Assembly: GCA_963678705.1 (NCBI GenBank) | Contig: CAVMBN010000158.1 | Span: 519,001-583,000 of the forward strand | Direction: 5' to 3' | Source of the DNA: Panorpa germanica | Lineage: Eukaryota > Arthropoda > Insecta > Mecoptera > Panorpidae | DNA: 64,000 nt | Shown here: positions 25,501 to 36,720 of the stretch, piece after piece | Position numbering within the stretch: position 1 is the first letter of the stretch | How the letters are laid out: every line of letters begins with the position of its first letter | The notes under the pieces: model-generated | Databases searched by the model: none | The model's input: only the letters and a program-made list of their open reading frames with translations | What the model was told of the DNA's origin: nothing | Translations under genes and position numbers: made by a program

Positions 25501-26314
25501 TGGAGGAATTGGCATTTTCAATTATAATACAGATCAACAATACAAATACAAACTTAACAATATCACAAATTCTTATAATACAGAAGTAACAGCAATAATG
25601 AAATTATTAGAAATAATACAAAACACTGACAATAAAAATATATTAATCTTCACTGATTCTCGTAGTGTTTGTGTATCTTTAAATAACAATAAATTCAAAA
25701 ACAATAATAATAACAATATATGTTCAATTAAAGAATATCTTTTAAAAATGGAAAAAAGTGATATCAATGTTGAACTCATTTGGATTCCTGGACATGTAGG
25801 CATAAAAGGGAATGAAATGGCTGACAAACTTGCCAAAGAAGCTTGTGTAGATGGAGAAATAATCGAAATAAATTGGTCAATAAATGATTCCAAAAAAATA
25901 ATTTAAGAAAATTGTATGTCAGATTGGCAGAATATATATAATGAGAAAAGTCAAAGTACTGGAAAGTTGTTTTTTGCAGCGAATCAAAAAATTCCAACAA
26001 CCACATGGTTTAATAAAAATCATTCACGGAGATATATTTCAACAAATTGTCGAATGAAATCTGGGCATTCTAGATGTCCAGCTCATCTATACAAAATAGA
26101 GATAAAAGACACACCAAATTGTAGATGTGGAGAAGAAGGTTCTTTGGACCATATAATTCTAGGGTGTCATCTTTTAACATCAAAAATTGATAGACTTTTA
26201 AATGATTTATGTAATGTAGCACAGTTCCCAGTCAACATGTCCTGTTTAATGACAAGTGAAGCAACGGCGGAAATAGTAACTAACTTTGTGATAGAAAATA
26301 ATATAGAAGTGTAA
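22586..26314 (+). pseudogene. I-element ORF2 (endonuclease, RT, RNase H), copy 1
   Basis: One frame spans 22586-26314 (1242 codons plus stop) with three in-frame TAA codons, at 23549, 24716 and 25904, and no frameshift. Copy 2 has sense codons at all three sites (Gln, Lys, Lys). Order of domains: AP-like endonuclease (WNCRG at the start, GDFNAT near 23000, SDH near 23235), RT (PQGS at 24494-24505; YSDD at 24583-24594, where copy 2 has YADD), RNase H (DGS at 25472-25480; HVGIKGNEMAD near 25792-25826), then a C-terminal CRCG..H..C motif near 26120-26170. The enzyme would nick target DNA and reverse-transcribe the element RNA. Here it is inactive because of the stops. Confidence 0.88.
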
Positions 26315-26364
26315 TATAAGTTAGAATATTTTATTTAGTATGTATTTAATTTTAAGTTTAATTT

Positions 26365-26571
26365 TGTTGGAATTACAATACATTCATTCTTAAATTAAAT
26401 TACTTAAACTTGTTTTGTTTTTGTTTATATAAAAATATATTATATTAAATTCAATTGTTTTATGTCTATAAGAAATATTGTCTGAGGACTTTCTGTATAA
26501 TTTCAGTCTGAGGACTTATTTATTAATAAAATATTTAATATATAACTGTGCATATAATATCTGCTTCAATA
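26365..26571 (+). repeat. Copia 5' LTR (internally shortened)
   Basis: 207 bp, starting TGTTGGAATTAC and ending CTTCAATA. It matches the 3' LTR at both ends but lacks about 90 bp after attcaattgttt that the 3' LTR has. Confidence 0.88.
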
Positions 26572-26586
26572 GGTTATGGGACCAAG
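26572..26586 (+). promoter_or_regulatory. Copia primer binding site
   Basis: ggttatgggaccaag directly follows the LTR. It resembles the Drosophila copia PBS, which pairs with an internal part of initiator tRNA-Met around the anticodon stem. Confidence 0.65.
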
Positions 26587-26606
26587 CTTTAATTAAAAAA
26601 ATTAAT

Positions 26607-29600
26607 ATGACGACATCAGTGAGTGCTACAAGATTTGAGCTGTTGAGTAAGGACAATTATGAAGCCTGGAAAATTCATGTTGAGGCGCTATTGATCAAAA
26701 ATGATTTGTGGGAATATGTCAGTGGTGAAAAACCGATTCCTGTTGCTGCGGAAGATAATCAAGAAGAAAGAAATGGATGGATAAAAATTGATCGTAAAGC
26801 TAAGTCAGAAGTAATATTAGCAATTAGTTCAACGGAATTGCAGCATGTCCGAGGTTGTAATACTTCTCATGAAGTTTGGCAAAAACTTGCCTCAGTTTAT
26901 GCTTCCAAAGGACCTGCAAGAAAAGCTTTATTACTTAAGCAACTTATGCTTCACAAGATGTCTGAAGGTGGTGATGTCAGGGATCATGTAAACAAGTTTT
27001 CGGATATAGTTGATCGACTTGGAGCTATGGATATTGAAGTGAATAAAGATTTATTGTCTGTAATGTTATTATATAGTCTACCAGATAGCTATGAAGGTTT
27101 TAAATGTGCTATGGAATCACGTGATGAACTCTTGGAGGTTGAAGCTCTTAAGGTTAAGATACTTGAGAAGAGTGAAATTGGTTCAAATTCAGTTGTTGAG
27201 TTAACTGGAAATGTAAGGGCTGAAAATCAACCAAGTTACAAAAATATTTTTAAAGGATATTGTTTTAAATGTGGAAAACAAGGACATAAGTCTCCTGAAT
27301 GTCCAACTCAATTGAAACCAAATTTCAGAAGAAATAGACCAGATAGACAGAATAGATACACACAAGAAAACCAATGTTCTCAAGCGGATGATGATACTTT
27401 TGCAGTATTTAATGTTGAATTTGCTGGTAGTGTTCCAAGTTGTCGACCTTGGATTCTTGATAGTGGCTGTACAACACATTTATGTGGTAATAAACAATTA
27501 TTTAAGTCTTTAAATGAAGAAATTAGTGGGAAAATAAATTTGGCTAATCAAGCAAATAGTGAAATCAAAGGAAAAGGTACTGTTAATTTGTCGATTAGTA
27601 ATGGTAAACAGCTGAGGTCAGTAGATTTTTCAAACACATTATTTGTACCAGATTTAAGGTCAAATCTAGTATCAGTTGCTAAAATTACTAATAAGGATCA
27701 TGAAATTCTATTTAAAAAAGATTCAGCTGTAATTATGGATATGACTGGAAATGTTAAATTTGTTGCTGAAAGGCGTGGTGATCTCTATTATTTACAAGAA
27801 GGTAATGAAGAAGCTTGTATTGGAGAAGATAAAGCTAATTCTGAGTTATTGATGTGGCATTGTCGTATGGGTCATTTAAATGCTAAGGATTTATTTCGGG
27901 TGATTAATCAGAATACTACAAGTAAAGTAACCTCTGAACAATTGAAATGTTTGTCAAGATGTGAAGTGTGTCTACGAGGCAAGATGACAGAGTTACCGTT
28001 TTCAGGAAGTGAACGACAGAGTGAAGAACTTCTTGAAATAGTTCATACAGATATTGTTGGACCATTTAGGACACAATCAGTGAATGGAGCAAAATATTTT
28101 ATTACATTTATTGATGATTATTCTCGATGGTGTGAAGTATACTTTCTTAAACAGAAGAGTGGTGCACTAGAAGCTTTCAAAATGTATCAAAATCAAGCTG
28201 AACGTATGACAGGGAAGAAGATTAAGTATCTTCAAAGTGATAATGGTAAAGAGTATTGTAATACTGAGATGGATTCTTTCCTGCGCAATCAAGGTATTCA
28301 ACGTCGATTAAGTGTTGTAAGAACACCTCAGCAAAATGGTGTTGCTGAACGTTTAAATCGAACATTAGTTGAAATGGGACGATGTTTATTACTTCAATCA
28401 AATTTATCGGATATGTTTTGGACTGATGCTGTAGCTACAGCATGTCATTTGAGAAACAGATGTCCTTCAAGAAGTATTAATGGAGATACTCCTTATCAGA
28501 AATGGTTCAACAGGGATAAAGTTCATTTAAATTATTTACGAGCATTTGGATCAACTGTATATGTCTTAGATAAAGATCCAACAAAAGGCAAATTATCTGA
28601 TAGATCAATGAAAGGAATTTTTGTAGGTTATCCACGTGAATCAAAAGGATACAGAATTTGGTTACCAGAAAAGAGAAAATTTATTGTTGCTCGTGATGTG
28701 AAATTTATTGAAGATAATGTTACTACAGTTTTAAAGAACCAAGAGATTAAACAGCTGATTATTAATGATTTTGAAAACAAGGATAAACCATGGATTGAAT
28801 TGATAACAGGATTTAAAAATAGTAATGAGACAGAAACTTTAGATGGAATTCCAGAAGAAAATTTAGAAGATAATGAAGAAAATGAAAATTCATCTGGTAT
28901 TCAATCATCTATTCAAGAAACTCCTAGAAGAAACTCAAGAGAATATACTAGAGAAGAAAGAAGAGGACCAGGAAGACCAAAATTAATTAAAACAGGTTTG
29001 AAAGGACGTCCCAGAAATTTTTTTTCAAAAGTTAATAATTGTGAAGTTAAAGAAAGGATTGAATCTGATTCTAATGAAGATGATAATGATAATGATAATA
29101 TATTTGTTGGAGTAGCTGAAGTTAAATTGGAAGATGCTATTAATTCTCAAGAGTGTGCTGAGTGGAAGAGAGCAATTAAATCAGAAGTCATAAGTTTATT
29201 AAAAAATGATACTTGGAATATTGTAAAATTACCTGAAGGTCAAAGTGTTGTGGGAAGTCGAATGATTTTAACAAATAAATTTGGATCAGATGGGCTTATT
29301 GAAAAAAGAAAAGCTCGTATTGTTGCAAAAGGTTATAGTCAGAAATATGGTATTGATTATGATCAAACTTTTGCTCCAGTTGCAAGAATGGAATCAATGA
29401 GACTTTTAATTGCATTGTCTGTGGAATTAAAACTTGTAATAAGACAATTTGATGTTGTAACTGCCTATTTAAATGAATTACAAAAGAAGAAAATATTTTA
29501 TTCAACTGAAAAAGAAGAAATTAATAGTAAATTTTATAGAGAAGTTATTGGAGCACTAATGTATTTAGTGGTTGGAACTCGACCAGATATTGCAAATACT

Positions 29601-30194
29601 GTTTCAAGATTAGCTCAATTTGTAAACAAACCAAGTAAACAAGATTGGTTGGGAGTTAAGAGAATATTGAGATATTTAGCTGGTACAATAGAATTAGGAA
29701 TACTTTATACTAAAGAAACAAAATCTATGATTGGATACTGTGATGCTGATTGGGGAGGTTGTCTTGAAGATCGAAGATCATATTCTGGATATGTATTTAT
29801 GTTGGCAGGGGGTGCTGTGAGCTGGAAATCTCAAAAACAAAGAACTGTGGCACTTTCATCTACTGAATCAGAATATGTTAGTTTATCAGAAGCTGTAAAA
29901 GAAGCAATATATTTAAATGATTTATTGACTGAACTAGAGCAAGAAAAATTTTTGAAAATTAAAATATTAATTGACAATCGTGGAGCTGAACAACTGGCAA
30001 TAAACTCGATTTATCATGCACGTACAAAACATATAGATATTCGTCATTATTTTGTTCGTGATGTAGTTGATGAAGGAATTATTAAATTACGTCATGTATC
30101 AACTAATGAAATGGTTGCGGATATTTTAACAAAAGCACTGCCAAGAGAGTTACATGAAAAATTCACTGAAGGATTGGGACTTCAAATTATTTAA
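26607..30194 (+). CDS. Copia gag-pol polyprotein lacking the RT catalytic core
   Basis: An uninterrupted 1195-codon frame. The ATG at 26607 (MTTSVSATRF) is preferred because upstream in-frame ATGs lie in the LTR. Domains: Gag N-terminus; zinc knuckle CFKCGKQGHKSPEC (from residue 219); aspartic protease DSG (285); integrase HHCC zinc region (about 416-455) and catalytic Asp482, Asp545, Glu581, a DD35E spacing; then RT from about residue 850. RT reads normally through the motif A region (QFDVVTAYLNE, about 945-957) and then jumps to the connection region (REVIGALMYLVVGTRPDIA). The KxSLYGLKQ and YVDD regions are absent. RNase H follows (CDADWGG, SSTESEY). The protein is a few hundred residues shorter than usual Copia polyproteins. 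It could make Gag, protease and integrase but not DNA. Confidence 0.9.
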   Translation: MTTSVSATRFELLSKDNYEAWKIHVEALLIKNDLWEYVSGEKPIPVAAEDNQEERNGWIKIDRKAKSEVILAISSTELQHVRGCNTSHEVWQKLASVYASKGPARKALLLKQLMLHKMSEGGDVRDHVNKFSDIVDRLGAMDIEVNKDLLSVMLLYSLPDSYEGFKCAMESRDELLEVEALKVKILEKSEIGSNSVVELTGNVRAENQPSYKNIFKGYCFKCGKQGHKSPECPTQLKPNFRRNRPDRQNRYTQENQCSQADDDTFAVFNVEFAGSVPSCRPWILDSGCTTHLCGNKQLFKSLNEEISGKINLANQANSEIKGKGTVNLSISNGKQLRSVDFSNTLFVPDLRSNLVSVAKITNKDHEILFKKDSAVIMDMTGNVKFVAERRGDLYYLQEGNEEACIGEDKANSELLMWHCRMGHLNAKDLFRVINQNTTSKVTSEQLKCLSRCEVCLRGKMTELPFSGSERQSEELLEIVHTDIVGPFRTQSVNGAKYFITFIDDYSRWCEVYFLKQKSGALEAFKMYQNQAERMTGKKIKYLQSDNGKEYCNTEMDSFLRNQGIQRRLSVVRTPQQNGVAERLNRTLVEMGRCLLLQSNLSDMFWTDAVATACHLRNRCPSRSINGDTPYQKWFNRDKVHLNYLRAFGSTVYVLDKDPTKGKLSDRSMKGIFVGYPRESKGYRIWLPEKRKFIVARDVKFIEDNVTTVLKNQEIKQLIINDFENKDKPWIELITGFKNSNETETLDGIPEENLEDNEENENSSGIQSSIQETPRRNSREYTREERRGPGRPKLIKTGLKGRPRNFFSKVNNCEVKERIESDSNEDDNDNDNIFVGVAEVKLEDAINSQECAEWKRAIKSEVISLLKNDTWNIVKLPEGQSVVGSRMILTNKFGSDGLIEKRKARIVAKGYSQKYGIDYDQTFAPVARMESMRLLIALSVELKLVIRQFDVVTAYLNELQKKKIFYSTEKEEINSKFYREVIGALMYLVVGTRPDIANTVSRLAQFVNKPSKQDWLGVKRILRYLAGTIELGILYTKETKSMIGYCDADWGGCLEDRRSYSGYVFMLAGGAVSWKSQKQRTVALSSTESEYVSLSEAVKEAIYLNDLLTELEQEKFLKIKILIDNRGAEQLAINSIYHARTKHIDIRHYFVRDVVDEGIIKLRHVSTNEMVADILTKALPRELHEKFTEGLGLQII

Positions 30195-30213
30195 ATTGTT
30201 GAAATGAATATCT

Positions 30214-30223
30214 TGAGGGGGTG
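30214..30223 (+). promoter_or_regulatory. Copia polypurine tract
   Basis: tgagggggtg sits directly before the TGTTGG of the 3' LTR, the usual place for plus-strand priming. Confidence 0.65.
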
Positions 30224-30518
30224 TGTTGGAATTACAATACATTCATTCTTAAATTAAATTACTTAAACTTGTTTTGTTTTTGTTTATATAAAAAATATAT
30301 TAAATTCAATTGTTTCCTATTTAATCTCCTGAATTGTTTGAATTGTTTACTTTATTTGAATTTATTGAATTTATTCAATTGTATAATATCTGTTTTTAAT
30401 ATTGTCTTCAGTATCTGAGAAATATTGTCTGAGGACTTTCTGTATAATTTCAGTCTGAGGACTTATTAATTAATAAAATATTTAATATATAACTGTGCAT
30501 ATAATATCTGCTTCAATA
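30224..30518 (+). repeat. Copia 3' LTR
   Basis: 295 bp. It shares its first ~80 bp and last ~105 bp with the 5' LTR. The extra middle contains a T/A-rich run with gaattgttt/gaatttatt short repeats. Confidence 0.88.
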
Positions 30519-31059
30519 ATTATTTTACCCACTAATAATATTACCACTTGTTCGCTCTAATCCCTAAACTTCCTCAATTACATTTAAATATTTAATCCTT
30601 CTACAAAACAGAAATAATTCCTGTTAAAACTACCTGCCTATACTTAAGTTATCCATTACCAATTGCTTCAACTTAAAAAGGTGCCGTAGCCAAACAAGGA
30701 ATACGTAAAAGAATAATCAGCCTCTGAAGTACGGAAAATAAAACAAAAAGATATAGAAAATGTATGTGATACAATTAATATGAAAAAACAGAACAACGAA
30801 TCTTGTTATATGTTTGTGGATGACTTGGACTCTTCGACAGGCAGTGACCATGGTAACACAACTATAGAATTAGAAACATTGCAGTATTTTAATGACAATT
30901 ATACTAACATAGAATCTTGAAATAATTATCCATACACAAAGAAAGTATTTTTAAAATGCAACACTAGAGCTACCTAGATACATGAGACAACATGAGCTAC
31001 ATAGATACTCCTTTACAAACGGCGGTGCCGGCAAATACTTTTCATCAGTAGAAAATCAA
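30519..31059 (+). other. Unassigned sequence
   Basis: AT-rich and unrelated to the I-element tail expected here. A 45-codon ATG frame at 30780-30917 (MKKQNNESCYMF...) has no recognisable motif. Nothing else is supported. Confidence 0.5.
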
Positions 31060-31660
31060 AAAGCTCCTAAATATGAACTACATCTAGAAAAGCCCCCGGT
31101 TATGACTTGATTACAGGTCCCATTCTTAAAGAACTGCCCAAAGAGCAATAATACTAATAAAAATCATACTTAATGCAATACTGAGAATTGTACATTTTCC
31201 AGGACAATGGAAAATCGCTGATATTATTTTAGTTTAAAACCGAGTAAACCTCTTAATGAAGTTAAATCATACGAACCTATTAACCTTTTACCCATCTCTT
31301 CCAAGTTGTTCGAAAGGCTTTTACTAAAAAGCCAGAAAATAATTGCAACTTTTGCTGATGACACAACAATTTTGGCTGAGCATAAAGCTCCAGATGTTGG
31401 TTCACAGCAAGTACAAGCTATCCTAGACAAGATTGAAGACTGGCTATTGAACTGGCGAATTAAAGTAATTGTAACTTTGTTAAGTAACACATGTCCTCCT
31501 TTACGTTTAAATGAACAAATTATACCACAATGTGAAGAAGCTAAGTATCTAAGCATGCATTTAGATCGGCCCCTAACACGGAAAAAGTACAAGTTAAAAT
31601 TTATATGTAGGTTACATAATTTATATATTGTACATAATTTACAAATAGAAAAAAATTAAA
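31060..31660 (+). pseudogene. Decayed Jockey-clade ORF2 RT fragment
   Basis: Plus-strand phrases in RT order: PGYDLITGPILKELP (from about 31093), FPGQWKIADII, EVKSYEPINLLPISSKLFE, then an abrupt jump to ATFADDTTILAEH (FADD near 31349), QAILDKIEDWLLNWRIKV, and LNEQIIPQCEEAKYL. The stretch between the fingers and the FADD motif is deleted, and a stop lies upstream. The catalytic Asp pair is kept, but the fragment is far too short to function. Confidence 0.78.
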
Positions 31661-34600
31661 TTTTAATTTTGAAAAAAAGTAACAAATTATTTTTGAATAT
31701 TAAAAAAATTTTATATTTTGTTTAAAATACTATTCTCCTAAAATAAATACTACAGTTTACATGAAAAACTATTTTAATATTGAAGAAGCTAAATATTTCA
31801 ATTTAAAAAGGGAATCATCGCATTTGCTGTGACATGAATGCTGTAAAAGCATCTAAATGAGAAACAAACACCGCCATGGAATTTTCAGATGAAATGTAAT
31901 TTTTTAAACTTCCCTAATAGAACGATGATGATCTAAAAAGAGAGGGTTGTATACATTTTCGAATCCAACAAAGAAAACAGTCCTATTTTTATGCTCAACG
32001 AGATCAGTCTAAAACTAACATTCAATATGTACCTTTTACATGTAATTTTAAAATTAATTTTTTTGGTTAAATATATTTCATTTATTATTATTATTATAAT
32101 TAAATGTTATAAGTATTTTTCACATGTGAGAAAGATACCTTAATTTTTTTTTCTTTATTTTGCCCCTTTAAATTGAACGCAAAACTGTCTTTCCGCAAAA
32201 CCGATAAGCGGGGTTGGTTAATCCATATAGCTAATCAATAGATGTATTCAATTATTTCGTTTCTTATTATTAATTTTTATTATTTTATTGGCTGAATTTC
32301 TAATTTACATCTTAAATATAAATTAAGTAGCGCTGCGTTAGAATATTTTAAAACGTAGTAAAATAAAATTTATTTAAATTAAAGTTATAGATAATTTGTC
32401 ATAATTAAACAAACTTTATAATTCAAAAAGCTCAATGACTTTAGTAAGTTTAGGGTAGGATTTAATGAAGTTTTCTATGTTTAAAATTTATTATAAAAAA
32501 TTAGTTTTTAATTATTTAAATTTCTTTTTTTAGGTTCTAGAAACTTCAAATTTTACTCATCTACTAACTATGCTTAACTCAGCTAAAACTATGATGAATA
32601 GAGATAAAAGTCTTTAAAAATTTTGTATGTAGAATTCTATGCTCTATTAAATTTATTCAAATTATTTTAAAAATCTTTTACCGTTTTTAAGTTAAATGCA
32701 AACAAAGCATACATGGGATGGTTTTTAATTTCATATTTCACAAAATTTCTATGCCGATTTAAAGTTTATAAAAAACAAATCAGCATCTGAAAACGTATTG
32801 TCACTTATGGCTCCCCTTCATACCACGTAACTCCTAACCCTAATATTTCCTTACCACCTACAATAAGAAAATGACACCAGATTTGATATACCTTTGTGCG
32901 AACATGCGTGAATAAATTCAAAAAAGTTGAAAATCTTTTGCAACCCTTTTCTTAAGAATAGTATTACAGAATTTGGTACAGAATTTTCAGTATTATTGCC
33001 TTGGATTTTATGCACGCATTATTGATTCTCCAAAAACTTACAAAGATATAGATGTTTTTGCTATAATTGAATATTTACATAAAAGATCAGTATAATAATA
33101 TTAGTCAAAGGCCAGCTTAACAATTGTTTATATAACTTTTGTTTTTGTAAAAAAAATTTTTTGAAAAATTTTGTCAATATAAAATCATTTTACGCAATAT
33201 TTAAACGTAATTATACAAAAGTAAAAAAGTACAATGATTCTTGCCAATAGTTAACAAGTTAAACTATTATTTGTTATAGTATTATATATTACAATGTATA
33301 ATATAGTATTATTTATCGTAGTTGTAACTTACTGACTACATAAAATAAACAATTTCGTAATAATTTAAATAACCCTATAATTTGTATACAATTTATATTT
33401 AATTCAAATAATTATAAAATTGGTACAAAATGCTATAAAACTTGCTATATTTTTAATGTAAAACATTTTAAATGATGCAACTGAGTGATAGGCAGAATGT
33501 CAACCACAGTTAAATAATTTAAGATTAGGAATGTTAAACACTATGTTTTAGGATTGAAAGTAGTAATTTCCAAATCAACCAATTAATATAATTATAAGAA
33601 ATATTTTTACAAAAAATATGTTAATTTGTAATATCTATTGTTTTAAATATAATTGTGTAAGGCTCTACAAGCTTATAAAGGTGGTATTGGTCAGGATCTG
33701 TGTTATTCGTAGAATAAATTAAACAGAAGTTAAGATTAATATTTTATTAATTAATATTATTTAATAACTAAAATATATACTGAATACAAAGCTACTATAT
33801 GTGTGCTTACTTCGACACGCTCTAAAAGACTATTCAGATTAAGCTGTATCTATCTGTTACATTTCACTTAATGCTAGCTTATACTATAAATTCAAATTTT
33901 GGCGGTTATAGTAATCTAATACTTATAATTCTATTAGAATATTTCAAATGTTTTGATTTGATGCTTTTAATTATACGAATCTTAATCGAATTTTAATTAT
34001 ACTTCACTTAAGTCGTGTATTATTAGGTTTAGCAGAACATAGCGTTATTGATATCACAAATATAATATTATAAACAGTTTTGTTTAGTACTTACGGCCTA
34101 TAACGTGAAATTTAAATTAATGAAAGTGAACAATAAAAGATATATACAATACAATATAATAGATTGCAATTAGGATGAATCCTTAGTCTTGAACTTTATA
34201 ATACCATTTTATGAAAATATTTTTGTGCACATTACAAATTGCAGCAATAAATTGGATAATTGATGATTTTATCCATCTAAATCTAAAAATATTGTTATGC
34301 AAAAGAAATGTTATAGCGAGTTTAGTAAAAAAAAACGTAAAAAGTGAATATTAGTTTTTATTTGTATAATAATATTATCTTAATATTTCCGTATCAATAA
34401 TTTATACTGTTACGAGTTTGCAGACGTCTGAAAATAAAATAATTAAAGATGTGATTAAATATATATTATAGCTAGAAATTGATAAATCGACTGTACTTTC
34501 GGAAGAGATAAATAGGCATAAACAAGACGTAGATTAAATTGTAATGGAATGTTTCTTGTGTAATTAAATACAACAATTAAACTGTAAAAAATATTACGTC

Positions 34601-34854
34601 GCACTAAGGACTTCTTTTTTGCATGTTCACACGCTACAGACGAAAATAAACATAAATTCAGCATTACACTCTACTATGTTGTTCAGCGATGCTGTTCGTA
34701 TTGAAATTCGTTTGATTTGTGAACAAACGAATGAACGAGTGGACGTACACTTTGTGTTCAGACGATTCATTTTTTGTTCATTCGCCATCTGCGCAGCGTA
34801 AGTAAACGATTCCGAATGAATGTATCCAACATCACTGGATCGGTTCACTTAATA
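31661..34854. other. AT-rich non-coding stretch
   Basis: No motif-bearing frame, LTR or tRNA was recognised. Short open frames near 34455-34850 overlap each other on both strands and look like chance. The last 150 bp contains several attcattc/gaatgaa repeats around the foldback element. Confidence 0.55.
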
Positions 34855-35265
34855 GACCAGGGTCGAAGCCGTCAAAAATAATTAAAAACAAAAAAAAATT
34901 AAAGTAGAATGAAACCTATTGGAAAAGGAAAAGAATACTACTAAAATGAAAGGAAAAATAAATTGCGGGCGATCTGTGGTTGGGAAGAGGTAGGGGGTGA
35001 GTTTTTAAGGGTAAAAATCGGTAAGTCCCGATTTCCGGCAAAACTACAAGGCCTATCGAAAAAAGTTAAATAACAAAGTTGTAGATATTAAATAGATCTA
35101 CAACTGTTGTATCTACACTTCTTCTCCATAACCTCAAAATTCATGTAAAAAATCCAATCGCCCGTAATTTATTTTTCCTTTCATTTTAGTGGTATTCCCT
35201 TTTTTTTCCAATAGGATTTATTCTACTTTAATTTTTTTTCGTTTCTAAAATTATCGACCCTGGTC
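34855..35265. mobile_element. Foldback/MITE-like element with ~110 bp inverted arms
   Basis: The left end gaccagggtcga is the reverse complement of the right end tcgaccctggtc. Homology continues inward, imperfectly, for about 110 bp (attaaagtagaat and aaatgaaaggaaaaataaatt on the left against their complements near 35165-35250). A TA is present outside both ends, consistent with a TA target duplication. There is no coding capacity; the centre holds gtagatattaaatagatctac. Family not identified. Confidence 0.75.
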
Positions 35266-36640
35266 TATAAGAATTCATTCATTTTGTGTTCAGACAATAC
35301 ATTTCGAATGAAGGATGCCGAATGCAAGGCAGTAAAACGCCTGATATTACCTTAGACATTAGACATTATGGACAGCAGTGAGTCGATTCTAACAATTTGT
35401 CGGTACCGGCTTGCATTTTCTCCATTCGCCACACACGCACATTTGTTACAGTATTATATAACATACAAGTATACTTCTGTTTTGTTTTATATGTTGTTTT
35501 AATCTAGAAGTGGGTGAACCATCTTTTACAGAGAATGCTGACTATCATCATCCGCTAAGAACATTATACAAAACAAAGTAATTGAAACATTACTTTTTGT
35601 TACAGTACACTTAATCGACTATTATCTACAATTTCTCTACACATATTTAAAGTATGTATTATCGAATATTGCTCAGACAGTATCAATAATAAACAAAAAA
35701 ATTATAATTAAAAAATAATTATAAAAATCGTTTTTTTTAAGTTTGATAACAACGAGAAATTATTAATTTAGTTTTAACTTACAGACTGAATTTAATAAAA
35801 TGAGGTTTTATTTAGGTATTCACAGCGTAAGCAAGCCCAGTTAAATACCGCTAGGTATTTAACGTTATTATTAATTTCGATAATAGATATTAAAAGAAAT
35901 GTTGGGGTAAAGTTTGGATCTAGCAGTCACAGCATACGGTTCTACTGTTAGATACTGACGTATAAAAACAAATAAGTAAAAAAGTATATATTTTTTCATA
36001 TTGTGTATTTTTTACTTCTATTTTAGTGATTTACTATACATTATTTATACATTATAATAATTGCACTGTTTAAAATCAAAGAAACTACATTTACTTCATA
36101 GTGTTAATCAGTAAACATTACTTTTTAAATATAAACCTAAAATCGCACAAATATTAGCGTTATCAACGATCCTAAAGTATCTGCGCAATTGTCTTGATAA
36201 TTTTAATTGATTATGAGAGGTGTGTTGTTTGTTATTTCCATATTCTCCCTATTACCCCCACATTAAGACATCTGATTTTTGTTTACCTATATTTGTTTAT
36301 CATATTGTAGCGTTCATTACTTCATTTACTACATTAACACCTACACTTTATTTATATATTATTATTATATTATTTTATTCCTTTCCGAAATGCATATACA
36401 AAAATATTTACTTAATCCACTAACCCTATCACTTATTCACTTAAATCCCTAATCCAACTACATGTCTATTTTATCTCTCATCCAAATACAAATTATTTTA
36501 AATTTTTTATTGCAGATAAATCTAATTAACAAAATTAAATTAAAAATACTAAAATAAACGCATTCTTAAAATGAAAATAACATTACAAAATTAGGTAATT
36601 AATGATTATTTTACAATACACGATAGAGAATACTTTTACT
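35266..36640. other. AT-rich non-coding stretch
   Basis: Short gaatgaa/attcatt repeats flank the foldback element up to about 35340. A purine-poor stretch near 36220-36480 gives an open frame without motifs. Nothing else is recognised. Confidence 0.5.
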
Positions 36641-36720
36641 GAACTAGGGGCCATCCATTAATCTCACGCGACTGGGGTGAGGAGGAGGGGTTTATAAATT
36701 GTAACAATTAGGTTGTAAAC
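36641..36720. repeat. Possible remnant of a dispersed insect repeat
   Basis: The phrase aggggccatccattaatct followed by a GC-rich ggggtgaggaggagggg run resembles ends of repeats common in insect genomes. No partner end was found, so this is only a hint. Confidence 0.25.

Larger units (their letters stand above)
20757..26364 (+). mobile_element. I-clade non-LTR retrotransposon, copy 1 (3' tail lost)
   Basis: A 5' UTR (20757-20963), ORF1, a short A-rich spacer and ORF2 with endonuclease, RT, RNase H and a C-terminal Cys/His motif. It matches copy 2 (58286-63998) nearly base for base by eye, beginning at the shared atcagttt. An RNase H domain after RT is a hallmark of the I group. The 3' UTR is cut by a Copia 5' LTR at 26365. 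The remaining ~130 bp of tail seen in copy 2 is not found beyond the Copia element. Confidence 0.9.
26365..30518 (+). mobile_element. Copia LTR retrotransposon with an internally deleted RT
   Basis: Two LTR-like ends beginning TGTTGGAATT and ending ...CAATA flank a single gag-pol frame with an initiator-tRNA-type PBS and a purine tract before the 3' LTR. The 5' flank is I-element 3' UTR (aattt before 26365) and the 3' flank (attat after 30518) is unrelated, so no target-site duplication is seen. Confidence 0.93.

Noticed and set aside
22586..26314. Alternative genetic code or stop-codon readthrough in the I element
   Set aside because: The TAA sites differ between the two copies and are sense codons in the other copy, so they are ordinary nonsense mutations.
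34619..34848. Overlapping 60-73 codon frames on both strands
   Set aside because: Mutual antisense, no motifs, and made partly of short gaatgaa repeats.
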